The notes below the pieces were generated by a model. That model did no database searches. It saw nothing but the letters and a program-made list of their open reading frames with translations, and was not told the origin of the DNA. A stretch of DNA of 64,000 nucleotides, taken from assembly GCF_020906515.1 (NCBI RefSeq), contig NC_085854.1:1984001-2048000 (forward strand), written 5' to 3'. Below are positions 11,307-22,805 of the stretch, piece by piece (the stretch's first letter is position 1; the number at the start of each line of letters is the position of its first letter). The translations under genes and the position numbers were made by a program. This DNA comes from Vanrija pseudolonga. Lineage: Eukaryota > Basidiomycota > Tremellomycetes > Trichosporonales > Trichosporonaceae.

Positions 11307-11409
11307 AGGTGTGAGTGGGGTTCGAACCCACGCGGCTGACGCCAAATGATCGCTGACGGCCCGAAAGCACGATTCAAGTCATTCCCCTTAACCACTCGGG
11401 CATCGCACC
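11307..11409 (-). tRNA. tRNA-Ser(UGA) with a 22-nt intron
   Basis: A complete cloverleaf can be drawn on the minus strand: acceptor GGTGCGA/TCACACC with one C-A mismatch at pair 5-68, a CCC/GGG D-stem, anticodon stem AATGA/TCATT, a long type II variable arm with a GGC/GCC stem, and a perfect T-arm GTGGG-TTCGAAC-CCCAC. The anticodon loop reads CTTGAA then A, so the anticodon is TGA and the tRNA decodes UCA. The intron lies at the canonical place, after base 37, at 11351-11372. The discriminator base would be U at 11307, unusual for serine tRNAs. Confidence 0.88.
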
Positions 11410-11545
11410 GTTGTCGAGAAGACGACGGGTCAGGGAAATTGCCGTGGGTTAAGAGCGGTGTCAGACACGTGACTTTTCCTTTCGGCTTCCTTCACCCCCT
11501 GTCCCGTCCCCCTCCCTCGGTTTCTCATGTACCTTGAACACACTC

Positions 11546-11809
11546 TCACAGAGATCCTCTCGGACTAGCAAGGTTGCGGGTGTGCCGCGGCGTCGGGGCG
11601 GGACGGCGCGTCGCACGCATGTGGGTGTGGTTGCAGCAGGTGCGGCGCGCTGGGAGCCGGGCCATGTTGGACACCAGCGCGTGCGGCGTGCTCGTGTGCA
11701 CGACACACGCGACACAGCTGTCACAAATGCACGTTTCGTCGCGGCATGTTGCAAGTACATAGCCAAGCTCGCCGCCGCAGTTGCCGCAGTTGCCGCAGTT
11801 GCCACGCAC
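11546..11809 (-). CDS. doubtful cysteine-rich small frame
   Basis: This minus-strand frame has a GC-rich third codon position over its middle part and encodes a cysteine array: three overlapping N-C-G repeats, then GGELGYVLATCRDETCICD with further C-x2-C pairs and a late CCNHTHM. That spacing could form a zinc-binding fold. However, it has no ATG start, no convincing upstream exon, and the N-C-G repeats come from a short DNA tandem repeat. It may be a real small gene missing its first exon, or a chance frame; chance is at least as likely. Confidence 0.25.
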   Translation of the reverse strand: MRGNCGNCGNCGGELGYVLATCRDETCICDSCVACVVHTSTPHALVSNMARLPARRTCCNHTHMRATRRPAPTPRHTRNLASPRGSL

Positions 11810-12731
11810 ACCTGCAATTACCCCTCTTGGCTCGTTACCGCCTTACGGCGTAGGGGTGGGCCGGGTGCGCCGAGATGAGGGGGGTGAGCAGGGTGTGGGT
11901 GCCACGGTGGGTGACGGTGACTGGGCCGGCGGGGGCAAAAAGCGCGACGCGCCTGAATTCGCGTTGCGCGGCAGGGCAGCAGCAGCGCAGCGGGCAGAGG
12001 CAACAACGCGTGAAGCCAGCTCGACCCTGGGTGCACCATTTGTGTGCTGCCATTTGCCCTGGAACAAGGTGGCCGCAGTGCAAAGTGTCCTGGACTGCCC
12101 ATGTAGGCAACCACCCAGCATCCTATTGTACTCTTGCAACACAAACCCATCACGACGAGCATCGACGACGACGACGACAAGCATCAGTAGCAGTACTCTG
12201 GCACATCCTCGCATCGGCATCACGCACAGCACATACCATATACAAAGGTCACGCCGGCCTCGACGCGTCGCCCCGCTCCGTCCACATTAACCCCCATCAG
12301 CCACGAAGGGAATACCCACCCACCACCCACAACTCCTGAGTCACCGACCGACCAACACGACACGACGAACCAACGCAGTCTGGTGCGAGGACAGCCGCCT
12401 GCACACACACACACTGCACGCACACACCGTTACAACTTTGATCATCTCGCGCCTGTCTTTAACAACCACCACCACCTCTTGCCCCTGCCTTTGATCCGCG
12501 CGACTGCTGGTGAGCTACTTGGTGAGACAAGCAAGCGTCGTGACACCGCGCGCGCGAGACTCAAAAGTGCCGCCGCCGCCGCCTCCTCGTCTTCCTCCTT
12601 GACGCCGCCGAAACTCGCGACGACAACCTCCTTCGCACCTCCCACTACTCCATCACCCACCTTGTGACCCCCATCGTGCTTGCCAGCCGTCTCTTGTAAC
12701 CCCCCACTTCCCCCTTCTCCCTCCCTCAGCG
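11810..12731. other. upstream region of CDC6
   Basis: About 920 bp without a supported gene. It contains two ACGCGT hexamers, at 12006-12011 and 12263-12268, which match the MluI cell-cycle box bound by MBF in ascomycetes, and a CGCGCG stretch near 12550. Long pyrimidine-rich and CA-rich tracts precede the start codon, consistent with a core promoter and leader. Confidence 0.45.
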
Positions 12732-15469
12732 ATGGCGCCGTCGACAAAGCGCACCCGCGCGAGCGCAGACGCCGAAGACGCCCCAACACCCATCACTCCG
12801 ACCTCGACCCCCCCACAGGTGCGCACTGCCCCCGCCGCCGTCCCCACCGCCGCTGGCCCCCCTCCTCCTCGACCACCGCGCCGCCGACCCCTCCCGGCTG
12901 CACTGGCACCACCGACCCCGACCACGCCGGCGAGCCTGTCACCCGCAAATTCGGCACCCCCCTCGCGTCCCAGCTCGGCCACGCCAAGCCGCACCTCGAC
13001 CCCGTCACGCGCTGCCCCACCAGCAGCATCAACCACGCCTCTACGATCGCGTCCCCCGTCGACGCGCGCGCGCCTCGCCCTCGCGCCGACACCAGAGGGA
13101 ACGCCCACCCGCGCACCCCTCACACGGTCCGCGTCGCTGTTTTCTCCCGCCGGTCGCGGCGCTAACACCCCTGACGCGAATGTGGCCGGGTTCGTGGCGG
13201 CCGCCGCCGCACCTAGCGGCCAGCGCGGCGGCAGTGCCGTGTTAACGCGTGCGGCGAGCATGAGCGCCGTCCCCAGCGCGTCGGGACTGAAGGATGCTGT
13301 CGGTGCTGGCGGAGGCGGTGTGCCACCCGTCAAGGGAGGATCCGACGACATCGGCATTGGCGGACCCAGCCGCCGTTGGGGGAAGGGCAAGGAGAATGTC
13401 CCACCCCCAAAGGACGAGAATGCGTGCGCCGAGGGTTCGCGCAAGCGTCTTCGTGTGAGCAGGAGGGAGAGCAGCTCGACGCCGGGACGGACGCGCTCGG
13501 CGTCCGTCGCCAGTGTGCGTAGCGAGACAGCCAGTGAGTTGAAGTCCGAGATGAGCCTACTCACACACCAGGCATCGCGTCGGTCGGCCCTTCGTCCAGC
13601 TCGTCCCGTCCAAGCTCCTGGGCGGCGCGCACGCCTTCGTGCCTGCCTTCGCCTTCCCCCTCGCCCTCGACGGCCACTTCCATGTCGTTTGACTGCTTCG
13701 AATCGCCCCAGACCGACTCGCTCGACATTATCGAGGTGCTCGATGACGCCGGGGTCATGGACGTCGACGATGACTCGGACACTGATGTTGAGCTCGAGAC
13801 GATACCGACCAAGAAGGGCAAGGCGACCAGCAAGCGCGTCCTCGCCGCACGAGCCCGCGCCGGTATCCGCCCCCAGACGACTACGGGCGTAGTCACGACG
13901 CCTCCAGAGGGCTCTCCGGTTAACACGGAACTCGCCAATGCCATCGAGATGATCAACGTGAGGGGCAAGGGTACGAGCCGCCGCACGACCATCAGCCCTG
14001 TTCGTGAGCTACGCTCAGAGGAGGCAACGACCGAGTCCGACGACTCGTCGGCCCCCCGCACCTTCTCCAACGCGTACCGTGCTCTCAAGGCTTCCCTCCG
14101 CCTCTCGTCCACCCAAGCGGCACCCCAGCACTCGGCTACGTCGGTCATTGTCGGTCGCGAGGACGAGAAGGCCATCCTCCACTCGTACCTCTCCCTCGTC
14201 TCGTCTGCCGACGTCGGCATGTACATCTCTGGCCCTCCCGGCACTGGCAAGACGGCGCTCACGACAGCGCTTGGTCGTGAGCTTGCACTCAACGGCTGGC
14301 GCGTTGTCGAGGTCGGCGTGATGGGCCTCCGCGCCGCCGACGTGTGGTCGCGTCTTGGCGAGGACCTCGGCTGCGGCAAGAGCGAGGCGGATGTCACTGC
14401 CCACCTCAAGGCCATCAAGCAGAACGTTTTCATCATTCTCGACGAGCTCGACTCGCTCCTTCCTCCTCCAGGGATGCTCTCGGCCGCCACATCGCACACC
14501 CTCTCGCGCTTGTTCGCTCTCCCCCTCCTGTCCTCGTCCGGCCGCATGGTCAAGCTCGTCGGCATCAGCAACACGCTGGACTTGACTGTCCGTGCCAACC
14601 TGGTGCTACCCGAGGGTGCCCGCCCCCAGGTTCTCCCCTTCAAGGCGTACGGCGCATTGGAGATGACCAACATTGTGGCGGCCAGGCTGGCGTCGGCTAC
14701 CAACGGTCTCGATGCCGCGCAGGTGGACACCAACGCTGCCCAGCTGCTTTGCCGCAAGGTCGAGGCTCAGAACGGTGACCTGCGCATGTGTTTGAGTGTG
14801 CTCTCCGACGCCGTCAGCCTGGCCGAGGCTGAGTGGATCAAGAAGAATGCTGGTTCGGAGACCCCCCGCCCCCTGGTCAAGGTTTCGATGCCCCACGTCC
14901 TCAAGGCGTTCCAGTCGCACACGAACAAGCTGCGCGCTGCGGCCGGTTCGTCGTCCACTGCATCGGCCTCCCCAACAACCAACAAGATCCGTTCCGTCCC
15001 GCTCCAGGGCCGAATGGTCCTCGTCTCGCTTCTTGTCTTCATCCTCCGCACGCGTACTGGTCTCGCGCCGTGCCCGACTGGCACTGCCTCGGACGCACTC
15101 ACGGCCTCGACCCTCTACGCCACCTACGCCCACCTTCTCAGCCACGACGCGTCGCCGTTCCCGCCGTCTTCGGAGAGCGACTACCGCGACTTGGTGTCCA
15201 ACCTCGAGACGCTTGGCCTCGTGTCTCTTTCGCAGGACGGGCGTCGTGCGCGCAGCTTGGCGTCTGGTCCCAGCCCACGTATCGAGCTCCGCGTTCGTGA
15301 AGCCGAAGTCAAGGGCGGCCTGGGTCTCGGCGTCAAGGGCGGCGTCGGCCTCGCTGAGGAGGAGGTGCAGCGTGTTTGGGCGCGTGAGGAGGCGCGTGTG
15401 TCGCGTGTCAAGGCGAGGTCTGAAGCGATCATTGAGCGTGCCGCGCAGGGCATTGCCGTGGCGGAGTAG
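12732..15469 (+). CDS. CDC6: replication licensing factor Cdc6/Cdc18 (AAA+ ATPase)
   Basis: Loads the MCM helicase with ORC at replication origins in G1. Exons 12732-13533 and 13572-15469 (38-nt intron) give 899 residues, longer than the budding yeast protein because of a Ser/Thr/Pro-rich N-terminus of about 440 residues with many S/T-P sites suited to CDK regulation. The AAA+ module shows Walker A GPPGTGKT near residue 475, Walker B FIILDELDSLL, sensor 1 LVGISNTLDL and a sensor 2 region GDLRMCLSVL. A winged-helix C-terminal part follows. No BAH domain is present, which argues for Cdc6 rather than Orc1. Upstream ACGCGT elements fit S-phase-linked expression, as known for CDC6 in yeasts. Confidence 0.9.
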
Positions 15470-15738
15470 AGCTGTGTGCCAGAGTAAAGAGAGTGTCGGC
15501 TGAATGCGGCTGTGTGCCAGAGTAAAAAGTTGAAAGCAGACGTCCCCCAGAGTCAGTCCATGTTTAGAATTCAAGATGCCTGCCTGTGCAGTGCCGCATA
15601 AGTTATTATTGCAGTCTTCTTTGTAGTCTTCATTGCCATGCATTGTTCATGTTGCGAACAGCGCGAGCCGTGCCAGGGCCTTTGTTGCCAAGGTCAGTCG
15701 CGTCGAGCGGGAGCAAATTTCCTGGATGATCGATCACG

Positions 15739-15744
15739 ACGCGT
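15739..15744. promoter_or_regulatory. ACGCGT (MCB-like) element
   Basis: The palindrome ACGCGT lies 152 bp before the thymidylate synthase start codon. In budding yeast the orthologue CDC21 is a classic MBF target through this same hexamer. It can occur by chance in GC-rich DNA, so function is inference. Confidence 0.4.
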
Positions 15745-15844
15745 GCCGAGGATCAAATGAGCGCGTCTTGCCTGGTTGTTTTGAACACGTAACCTTGACT
15801 TGACTTTGCTTTCGACTTTGACTTTGACTCGACTCTTTCTTGAC

Positions 15845-15851
15845 TTTATAA
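15845..15851 (+). promoter_or_regulatory. TATA-like box of thymidylate synthase
   Basis: TTTATAA about 45 bp upstream of the ATG at 15896 is AT-rich in a GC-rich setting and sits at the end of the GACTTT repeat tract. Confidence 0.4.
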
Positions 15852-15895
15852 CTGGGCTTGAAGCACAACACGACGACGACCATACCACGATCACA

Positions 15896-17242
<1,347 letters not shown>

Positions 17243-17987
17243 GGGGGCGTGATGCTCGTTGTTAGATGGTGTGTATGATATGATGGACATCTTGTGTTAC
17301 CGGTAGGCGGATGAGACTGCCTTGTGGCGCCACTTCCGGTGCACGGCCACCCGTGCGCACAATCGTGTCGATGCCCGCACAACGCTCCACGAACGTGGCG
17401 AGTGGCTCACCGCCGACAGCTATACAAGGACCTAGCGTGCCTCTGTGCGTCTGTTTGGTCGCCGCAACAGGAACGGCGTGTCTGCACGCTCCACACTGTC
17501 ATGCTCACACTCGCACGCCCATGCTCCACAGTGCATGATGAAATGAATACAACAGAAATGCCCAAATAGTGTAACTGTAGTGTGATGCGTGCGCCGCGCC
17601 ACGCGGGGTCTATTAATAGTGGCAGTTTTCTCATCCGCCAATGGGTGTCGAGTCGGCTGCGTCGCTTTGCCCGCTCGCTCGTTCAAGGGCCAGTACCTGG
17701 GCTTGAGGGGGTGGGTGGTGGGCATCCGCCCAAACAGGTGCGGAATGCAGGTCGTGCGAGCGAGCGAGCGCGCGAAAGCGCAGCCGGTGACGTCGGGCAG
17801 CGGGCGTAGAGGGGTAGAGAGCCGCGATAATGTGATAGCTGCGGTGGCGCCGCTAGACACGGCGTCATGCCTCATGGAGTGCAGCGGGGCGGGCAGGCTT
17901 TGGCGTCGGCGTTCTCGTCTTTGGCGTCGGTGTGGTCGCCACCACGACGGCCGACGACGACGCAAGCCCCACGCGCCCCGCGAGCCG
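17243..17987. other. convergent intergenic region
   Basis: 745 bp between two genes that end towards each other. I see only noncoding frames, presumably 3' untranslated regions and terminators, and no RNA gene. Confidence 0.5.
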
Positions 17988-18710
17988 CTACGACACGTCG
18001 GCGTCGGCACTGGCCCGCGCCGCGCGCTCGGCGCTGCGCCGGCGGCGGTCGTCGTCCCGGCACAGCGAGCACTCGGGGTACACTCTGCGGGCATCGCGCT
18101 CGTGGTGGGCCAGCACGAGCCGGTGGCGCTCGTGCGCGAGCAGGTCGCGCGCGCGGCGCGGGTCGCCTGCCGCGTCCGACAGGGCGCGCGCGGCCTCGTG
18201 CCGCCCGTAGCCTAGCTGGACGAGCTGTGCGATCGAGCCCTCGTCCGCTGCGCGGTTGAGGCGCGAGACGAAGCGCGACCACATTGAGCGTTTGGGGCCG
18301 CCTGCACCGCTCGACGAGCCGGAGTGGGAAGTCGACGGGGCCGAGTGACTCGGTGCGCGTGAGTGCCCGAGAAGGTACGGCAGGTGGCTTGGCGCGCTGT
18401 GGTGGTGGTCGTCATGCCGCGGTGCAGCGTGCCGCCGCGATGATGGCTCTATTGGCGGGACGGGGAGGGGCGGGGGTGGTGTTGAGGAGGAGGCTGTGGT
18501 TGGGGTTATGCTGGTCGGGCGGGAGGGCGCGCTCGCCGCGCCGGGGGCGGTGGGAGCAGCGAGGAACGGCGGCGAGGACGACGTCGGCGTCGTGGGGGAG
18601 GTTGGGGCCGACGGCGTCTCTGGCGGTGTTTCGTGCAGTGCGAAGGCTACTGTGTGGTGTTAGCGGTGACGGCGCGGGGAGGGGGGTGACGACGACGACG
18701 ACGTACCCAT
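17988..18710 (-). CDS. UBA-like protein with H-x2-H...C-x2-C motif (221 residues)
   Basis: The model has a 4-nt first exon (18710-18707, ATGG), a 57-nt intron with donor GTACGT, branch GCTAAC and acceptor CACACAG, then one exon 18649-17988. The first ~135 residues are Ser/Pro/His-rich and disordered. Then MWSRFVSRLNRAADEG leads into a UBA-like domain: IAQLVQLGYGRHEAARALSD, third helix ARDLLAHERH. The H-E-R-H is followed 17 residues later by CSLC and a basic tail. The pattern suggests a zinc knuckle attached to a ubiquitin-binding-like helix bundle; this is inference, as no known family is recognised. Downstream lie several clear relatives on both strands. Confidence 0.65.
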
Positions 18711-19466
18711 CGCGTGCGTCTAGAGTGGTGAGTATTTTCAACGACGACAACAGCGAGGCATGGTGTTGTTGTTGGTGGTGCGATGATGAAGTGTACAATG
18801 TCGAGTGGAGCCGTCGCGCCGTCGTGGCCGTCGTGGTCGTCGTCGTCGTCGTTGTCGAGCAGAGCAGAGCGAGAGTTGCCTTTGCCCCCCTCCGCAGTCG
18901 TTGTTTTTATTCTCGCCCACACAATGGGCTATGTTTAGATCTCGCGGGCGTGTGGCGCGGGCCGAGGCTGCGAGCTCGGCGGCGGCATGCATCAACGAGT
19001 GAGTGGCACACTTTGCTGGCATGAAGCATGCACGAGAAGAAGAATCTGCAGCATGCATAGCATCATACTGGGACGAGCCGAGCTCGTGCTTGCTTGCTTG
19101 TGCACATGGGCCATGGGCTTGCGTTTGCCTGCACGCCGCGTGCACTGCCCGCTGAATTGCCTCGTCTCCACGCGCCGCCACGAGACGAGACGATGACGCA
19201 GGGCGGCTCCGCCCGTGGTGGTACAATAGTCCAGCTATGTATGGCTCGGCCGGCGGGCCGGCGTCTGAGCGCCAACTAGCTGCGACACCTCGGCGCGAAC
19301 AACACACCATGACGCTCGCTCGCCCCCCGCCCGCCCCCGCCAGTCTGCGCAAACGCTCAAATTATCATCACGCAAGATATGTATAGTGTCCCCGGCTCCC
19401 TCGTCGCTACGCCGCGGCAAGGCGCTGACGCAGACGTACGTCGCCCCGGCCAAACCCTCAAGCAGG
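18711..19466. other. intergenic region
   Basis: 756 bp of tandem spacer. It contains a short GTC-rich run near 18834-18856 and an AT-richer patch near 18900. I see no gene-like frame. Confidence 0.5.
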
Positions 19467-20551
19467 CTACAGCTCCAGACCCCACGGATACCGCTTCCTG
19501 CCGGGCACGGTGGCCCACCCGTCGTCGGCGCACACCGTGTCCTGCTCGCCCGCGGTGCCGCCAATCTGGTCGATGGAGTCGGTGCTGTCGTTGAGGGTGA
19601 AGGTCGGGCGGTGAGGCGGCGCAGCCGCAGCTGCGGCCGGCACAGACGCCGGCGCAGTGACGGAGCGCAGCGGCACCGGACGCGCCGGCTGAGGTTGGCC
19701 CGCGAGCACCCCGGGCAAGGCGGTAGTCACGTCGCTCAGCGTGTGCGTGTGGCCGTGCCGCGGCGCCGGCATCACGCCGCCGTCGGCGGCCTCCCCCTCG
19801 CCAGCGGCGCCTGGTTCCATTCCGGCGAAACGCGCACGCACGCGGGGACGCCGGCGCCAGCTGGACGCTATCCGCTCGGCCTGCGAGTGCGCGTCGATCT
19901 CGGCCTCGCGCTGGAGGTCGATGCCGCCGCGGAACGCGGTGGGCAGGGAGAAGGAGCGCGCGTGCAGCCCTCCGGCCCCGGCGCCAGCCGTAGGCCGCGA
20001 CGAGCCCTCGGCCTCGGCGGCCTTGGCCTCGGCCGCTGCCGTGGCAGCCGGGCTTGCGTCCCTCGCGCCGACTGCGCCAGCGCCAGCCGACGCGGCCGCG
20101 TCGCGCGCGGCTCGCGCTTCGCACCACTCGCAGCCGGCGTACCGGTCCCCTGTCCCGCCGGCCTCGAGGTGCTCGAGCAAGAAGTGCGCGCACATGCGCA
20201 CGTCGCCGCGCACGACCTTGGCGGCCCACACGGCCTCGAAGTGCGGGAAGCCCATCGCGACGAGGTGTCGGACCTTGGCGCGGTTCGCGGGGAGGTGCGG
20301 CCGGATGTGTGTGGCGACCGCGTCCGCGAGCCGCTGGAACCGCGCAATGAGCGGCGTTAGTGGCGACGAAGGCAACGGCGAGTTGCGGCCGCTGGCGATG
20401 TGGCCGCCGCGCGGGGTCGACGGCGGCGTCGAGGGCAGGTAGAGTGGTTGGACGGGGTGCGTGGGGTGGGCGTCGCCCGCCCACAGGGGCAGCGGGGGCT
20501 GGATTGATCCTGGCGGCGTGAGCGGCGCCAGGCGGGCGACTTACGTGCCAT
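19467..20551 (-). CDS. UBA-like protein, diverged member of the H-x2-H...C-x2-C group (349 residues)
   Basis: Exon 1 is 7 nt (20551-20545, ATGGCAC), followed by a 35-nt intron (GTAAGT...CAG) and exon 20509-19467. After a Pro-rich lead the UBA-like unit reads VRHLVAMGFPHFEAVWAAK, then a third helix ending CAHFLLEHLEAGG and the pair CEWC. The first histidine of the paralogue motif is kept, but the second is replaced. The C-terminal 230 residues are low-complexity with Ala-rich helical stretches and end GRKRYPWGLEL. No signal peptide or membrane segment is seen. It lies head-to-tail with its relative at 17988. The function is unknown. Confidence 0.65.
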
Positions 20552-20582
20552 GGTGTGGTGTTGTCGTTGATGTCGTTTCAGA

Positions 20583-20608
20583 GGTGGTGGTGGTGGTGGT
20601 GGTGGTGT
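20583..20608 (+). repeat. GGT trinucleotide run
   Basis: A near-perfect (GGT)n run of about eight units just upstream of the 19467-20551 gene, on the strand opposite its transcription. It is probably a simple microsatellite. Confidence 0.8.
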
Positions 20609-20929
20609 CGCCGAGAGTCTCGTCGTGCCGCTGAAGAAATGTCGCTGCGCGCGGCGCGGAGCGCACCGCGCACCGCTCACCGCACGCGGCGTCGAACAAA
20701 CCTTGGGTCCATCGTGGGTCTTTCTCGGCGCCGCGGCCCAAGCACGCGGGCCGTGGAGTTTCACTGGGCGGGGGGCGTGTGCCGTGCGTGTGTGTCAAGT
20801 GGGTGCACGGACAGCAGCAAGGGGGTGTGGCGGCGGCGGCGCGTGTCGTGCCACACCGCCACTCGGCGCGCGGCGCAGCTTCGCTCGGCGACCGACAACA
20901 ACAACAGCAACGACAACAACGTGCATCTC

Positions 20930-22459
20930 CTAGTCCTGGCTATAAGGATGCAACCTATCCCACTCGGCCTCGGCCTCGTCCCACGCCGCGCCGCCCTGCA
21001 GCTCGTCCCATCCGACCCCGAAGCGGTCAGCAACCGCCGCCGCCCGCGCGTGGTCGTAGACCTCTGGCCCGCGCCACTCGGCCACACGCCGCGCCCACCT
21101 CCGCTCGCGGGCAGCCCTCAACGCAGCCTGGTTGTCGTCAAACTCGCGCGCTAGCCGCTCCCTTGCCGCGAGCATCGGCGCGCAGTAGGTACACCCGGGC
21201 ACGGGGCCGCCATACATCCCGCCGCCGTGCAGCATGTGCTTGTATTCGCCCAGGATGTCGGGGTTGAACGGCGGCGGAGGGGGCAGCGGTGGGGTCGGCG
21301 GGCCGCGCGAGAACAGCCCAGTGCGGGGGTGCGCCTCGCGCCATTGGGCCGAGTGCGCGCGCTGCGCCTGCTCTGCCTTGTTCCGCCATTTGATCTCCGC
21401 GACCTCCCGCTTGGAGAAGTACAGCCGCGCCATGGTCGGACGCAGGGTTGTGGCGTCGGCGTCGGCGTCGCGCCCCATGTCGAGGGTAGCTTGCACCATT
21501 GCCTCGATGACGGCCGCGTCCGCCGGCGTGATAGGCGGCAGGGGACGCTCGGGGCTGGGCGGCGCCGCGCGGTCTTTGGCAGCCATGTATCGCCCGACCG
21601 GGCTCTCCTCCATGCGGCGCCTCTGGGCGAGCCCCTCAGCTCGCGTTGGCAGGGGCAGAGGTGGGCCAGGGCGGCGCGAGGGCCCGCGCCACGTATCGAG
21701 GGCCGTCCTGGTCGTGATGTCGATGTCGGAGATGGCGCGTGCGGGGGCAGTTTGGCCGAGGATGAGGTCGGACATTTGGAACGGCGCAGCGGGTACGGCG
21801 GGGGGAGGAGCGGGGGCGGCGGGGTGAGTGGGGACCGCCGGCGCAGCAAGTGGAACGGGGGGCGGCGCGGGCGCCGGGGGCCATGGTGCTGGAGGGGGAG
21901 GGGGAGCAAGTGCGCCCGGCCACTCCTGAGGCGGAAGCCGAGGCGGCCGTTGTCCCGCCTGCGTCCAGTGTACCGGCCGCGGATACGACCCCGGCGGCCG
22001 CACCGTGCCGGGCGCGATGAAGTTGATGAGCGAGACGAGCGGCGACGGCTCCCACGGCTGCGGGCCGGGCGGGGGCGGGAGGTGCGCGTACTGCGCCAGG
22101 TGCGGTGGTGGGGGCGGCGGCAGGTGGGCGTATGGCTGGGGTGGCGCGGCGTGAGGGGTGGGAGGCTGCTGCTGCTGCTGTAGCAGCTGCTGTTGTGGGT
22201 GTTCAGGCGCCCGAGTCGGGTCGTACGGCGGTGGCTGCGCGTCGCTGCTGTCCGTTGCAGCCGGTAGAGGCCGAGGGCCATCGCCGCCCGTGTTGGGGAG
22301 AGCCTGCGCCATTGCGCCGAGCGTGTCGAGCGCCGACGACGGCGCCGCGGTCTGGTGGATTGGAGGCTGAGGCGGGCGGGGGAGCGGCGGCATCGCGCCG
22401 CCAGACGGGGCCATTGCCTGCGCCGCGTCGTTGCGCGTCGGTGCCGGGAGCGCTGCCAT
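20930..22459 (-). CDS. Pro-rich protein with conserved C-terminal H-x2-H...C-x2-C domain (509 residues)
   Basis: A single uninterrupted frame. The N-terminal 250 residues are Pro/Ala-rich with a Gln run encoded by CAG-type triplets near 22170-22195. The C-terminal ~130 residues align almost end to end with the neighbour at 22806: HMLHGGG, then PGCTYC, a basic helix with RERRWARRVAEWRG, then YDHARAAAVADRFGVGWDE and LQGGAAWDEAEAEWD. The H-x2-H-x11-C-x2-C spacing suggests zinc binding, and the rest looks like a helical domain with conserved Trp. No relationship to a named family is recognised. The two genes are tandem paralogues 346 bp apart. The start Met at 22459 is the first in frame; no upstream micro-exon was found for this one. 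Confidence 0.65.
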   Translation of the reverse strand: MAALPAPTRNDAAQAMAPSGGAMPPLPRPPQPPIHQTAAPSSALDTLGAMAQALPNTGGDGPRPLPAATDSSDAQPPPYDPTRAPEHPQQQLLQQQQQPPTPHAAPPQPYAHLPPPPPPHLAQYAHLPPPPGPQPWEPSPLVSLINFIAPGTVRPPGSYPRPVHWTQAGQRPPRLPPQEWPGALAPPPPPAPWPPAPAPPPVPLAAPAVPTHPAAPAPPPAVPAAPFQMSDLILGQTAPARAISDIDITTRTALDTWRGPSRRPGPPLPLPTRAEGLAQRRRMEESPVGRYMAAKDRAAPPSPERPLPPITPADAAVIEAMVQATLDMGRDADADATTLRPTMARLYFSKREVAEIKWRNKAEQAQRAHSAQWREAHPRTGLFSRGPPTPPLPPPPPFNPDILGEYKHMLHGGGMYGGPVPGCTYCAPMLAARERLAREFDDNQAALRAARERRWARRVAEWRGPEVYDHARAAAVADRFGVGWDELQGGAAWDEAEAEWDRLHPYSQD

Positions 22460-22805
22460 TGTCGTGCGCGTCTATGCCAGGCGAGCCGCACGCTCACCGT
22501 CGTGGTGGTGGTTATGATGTTGCCCAGTCCTTCATGAGGAACGAAAGCACGCGGTCATGAGTAAACAAAACCAAATACATCGATGCACCTGTCGTCGAGC
22601 ACGTTGCTGTGCGACCCACTCGCGTTAGCTTGCCGCGAGCCGCGGCAGTGGGGCCCACCGAACCCACTTGTGGACGCCACATTTCTCCCCAGAGGCAGTC
22701 GTCAACACCGCCCATGGCCGCATCAACGCCATCATTCTATCCAAACAGCATACAGTACATCGCATTACCCTTACCCTACCAACGCGCACACTAACCCCCG
22801 GTACA

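Larger units (their letters stand above)
15470..15895. other. promoter region of thymidylate synthase
   Basis: 426 bp between CDC6 and the next gene on the same strand. It contains an ACGCGT box, several direct repeats of GACTTT or TTGACTT at about 15796-15848, and a TATA-like box just before the start codon. Confidence 0.5.
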
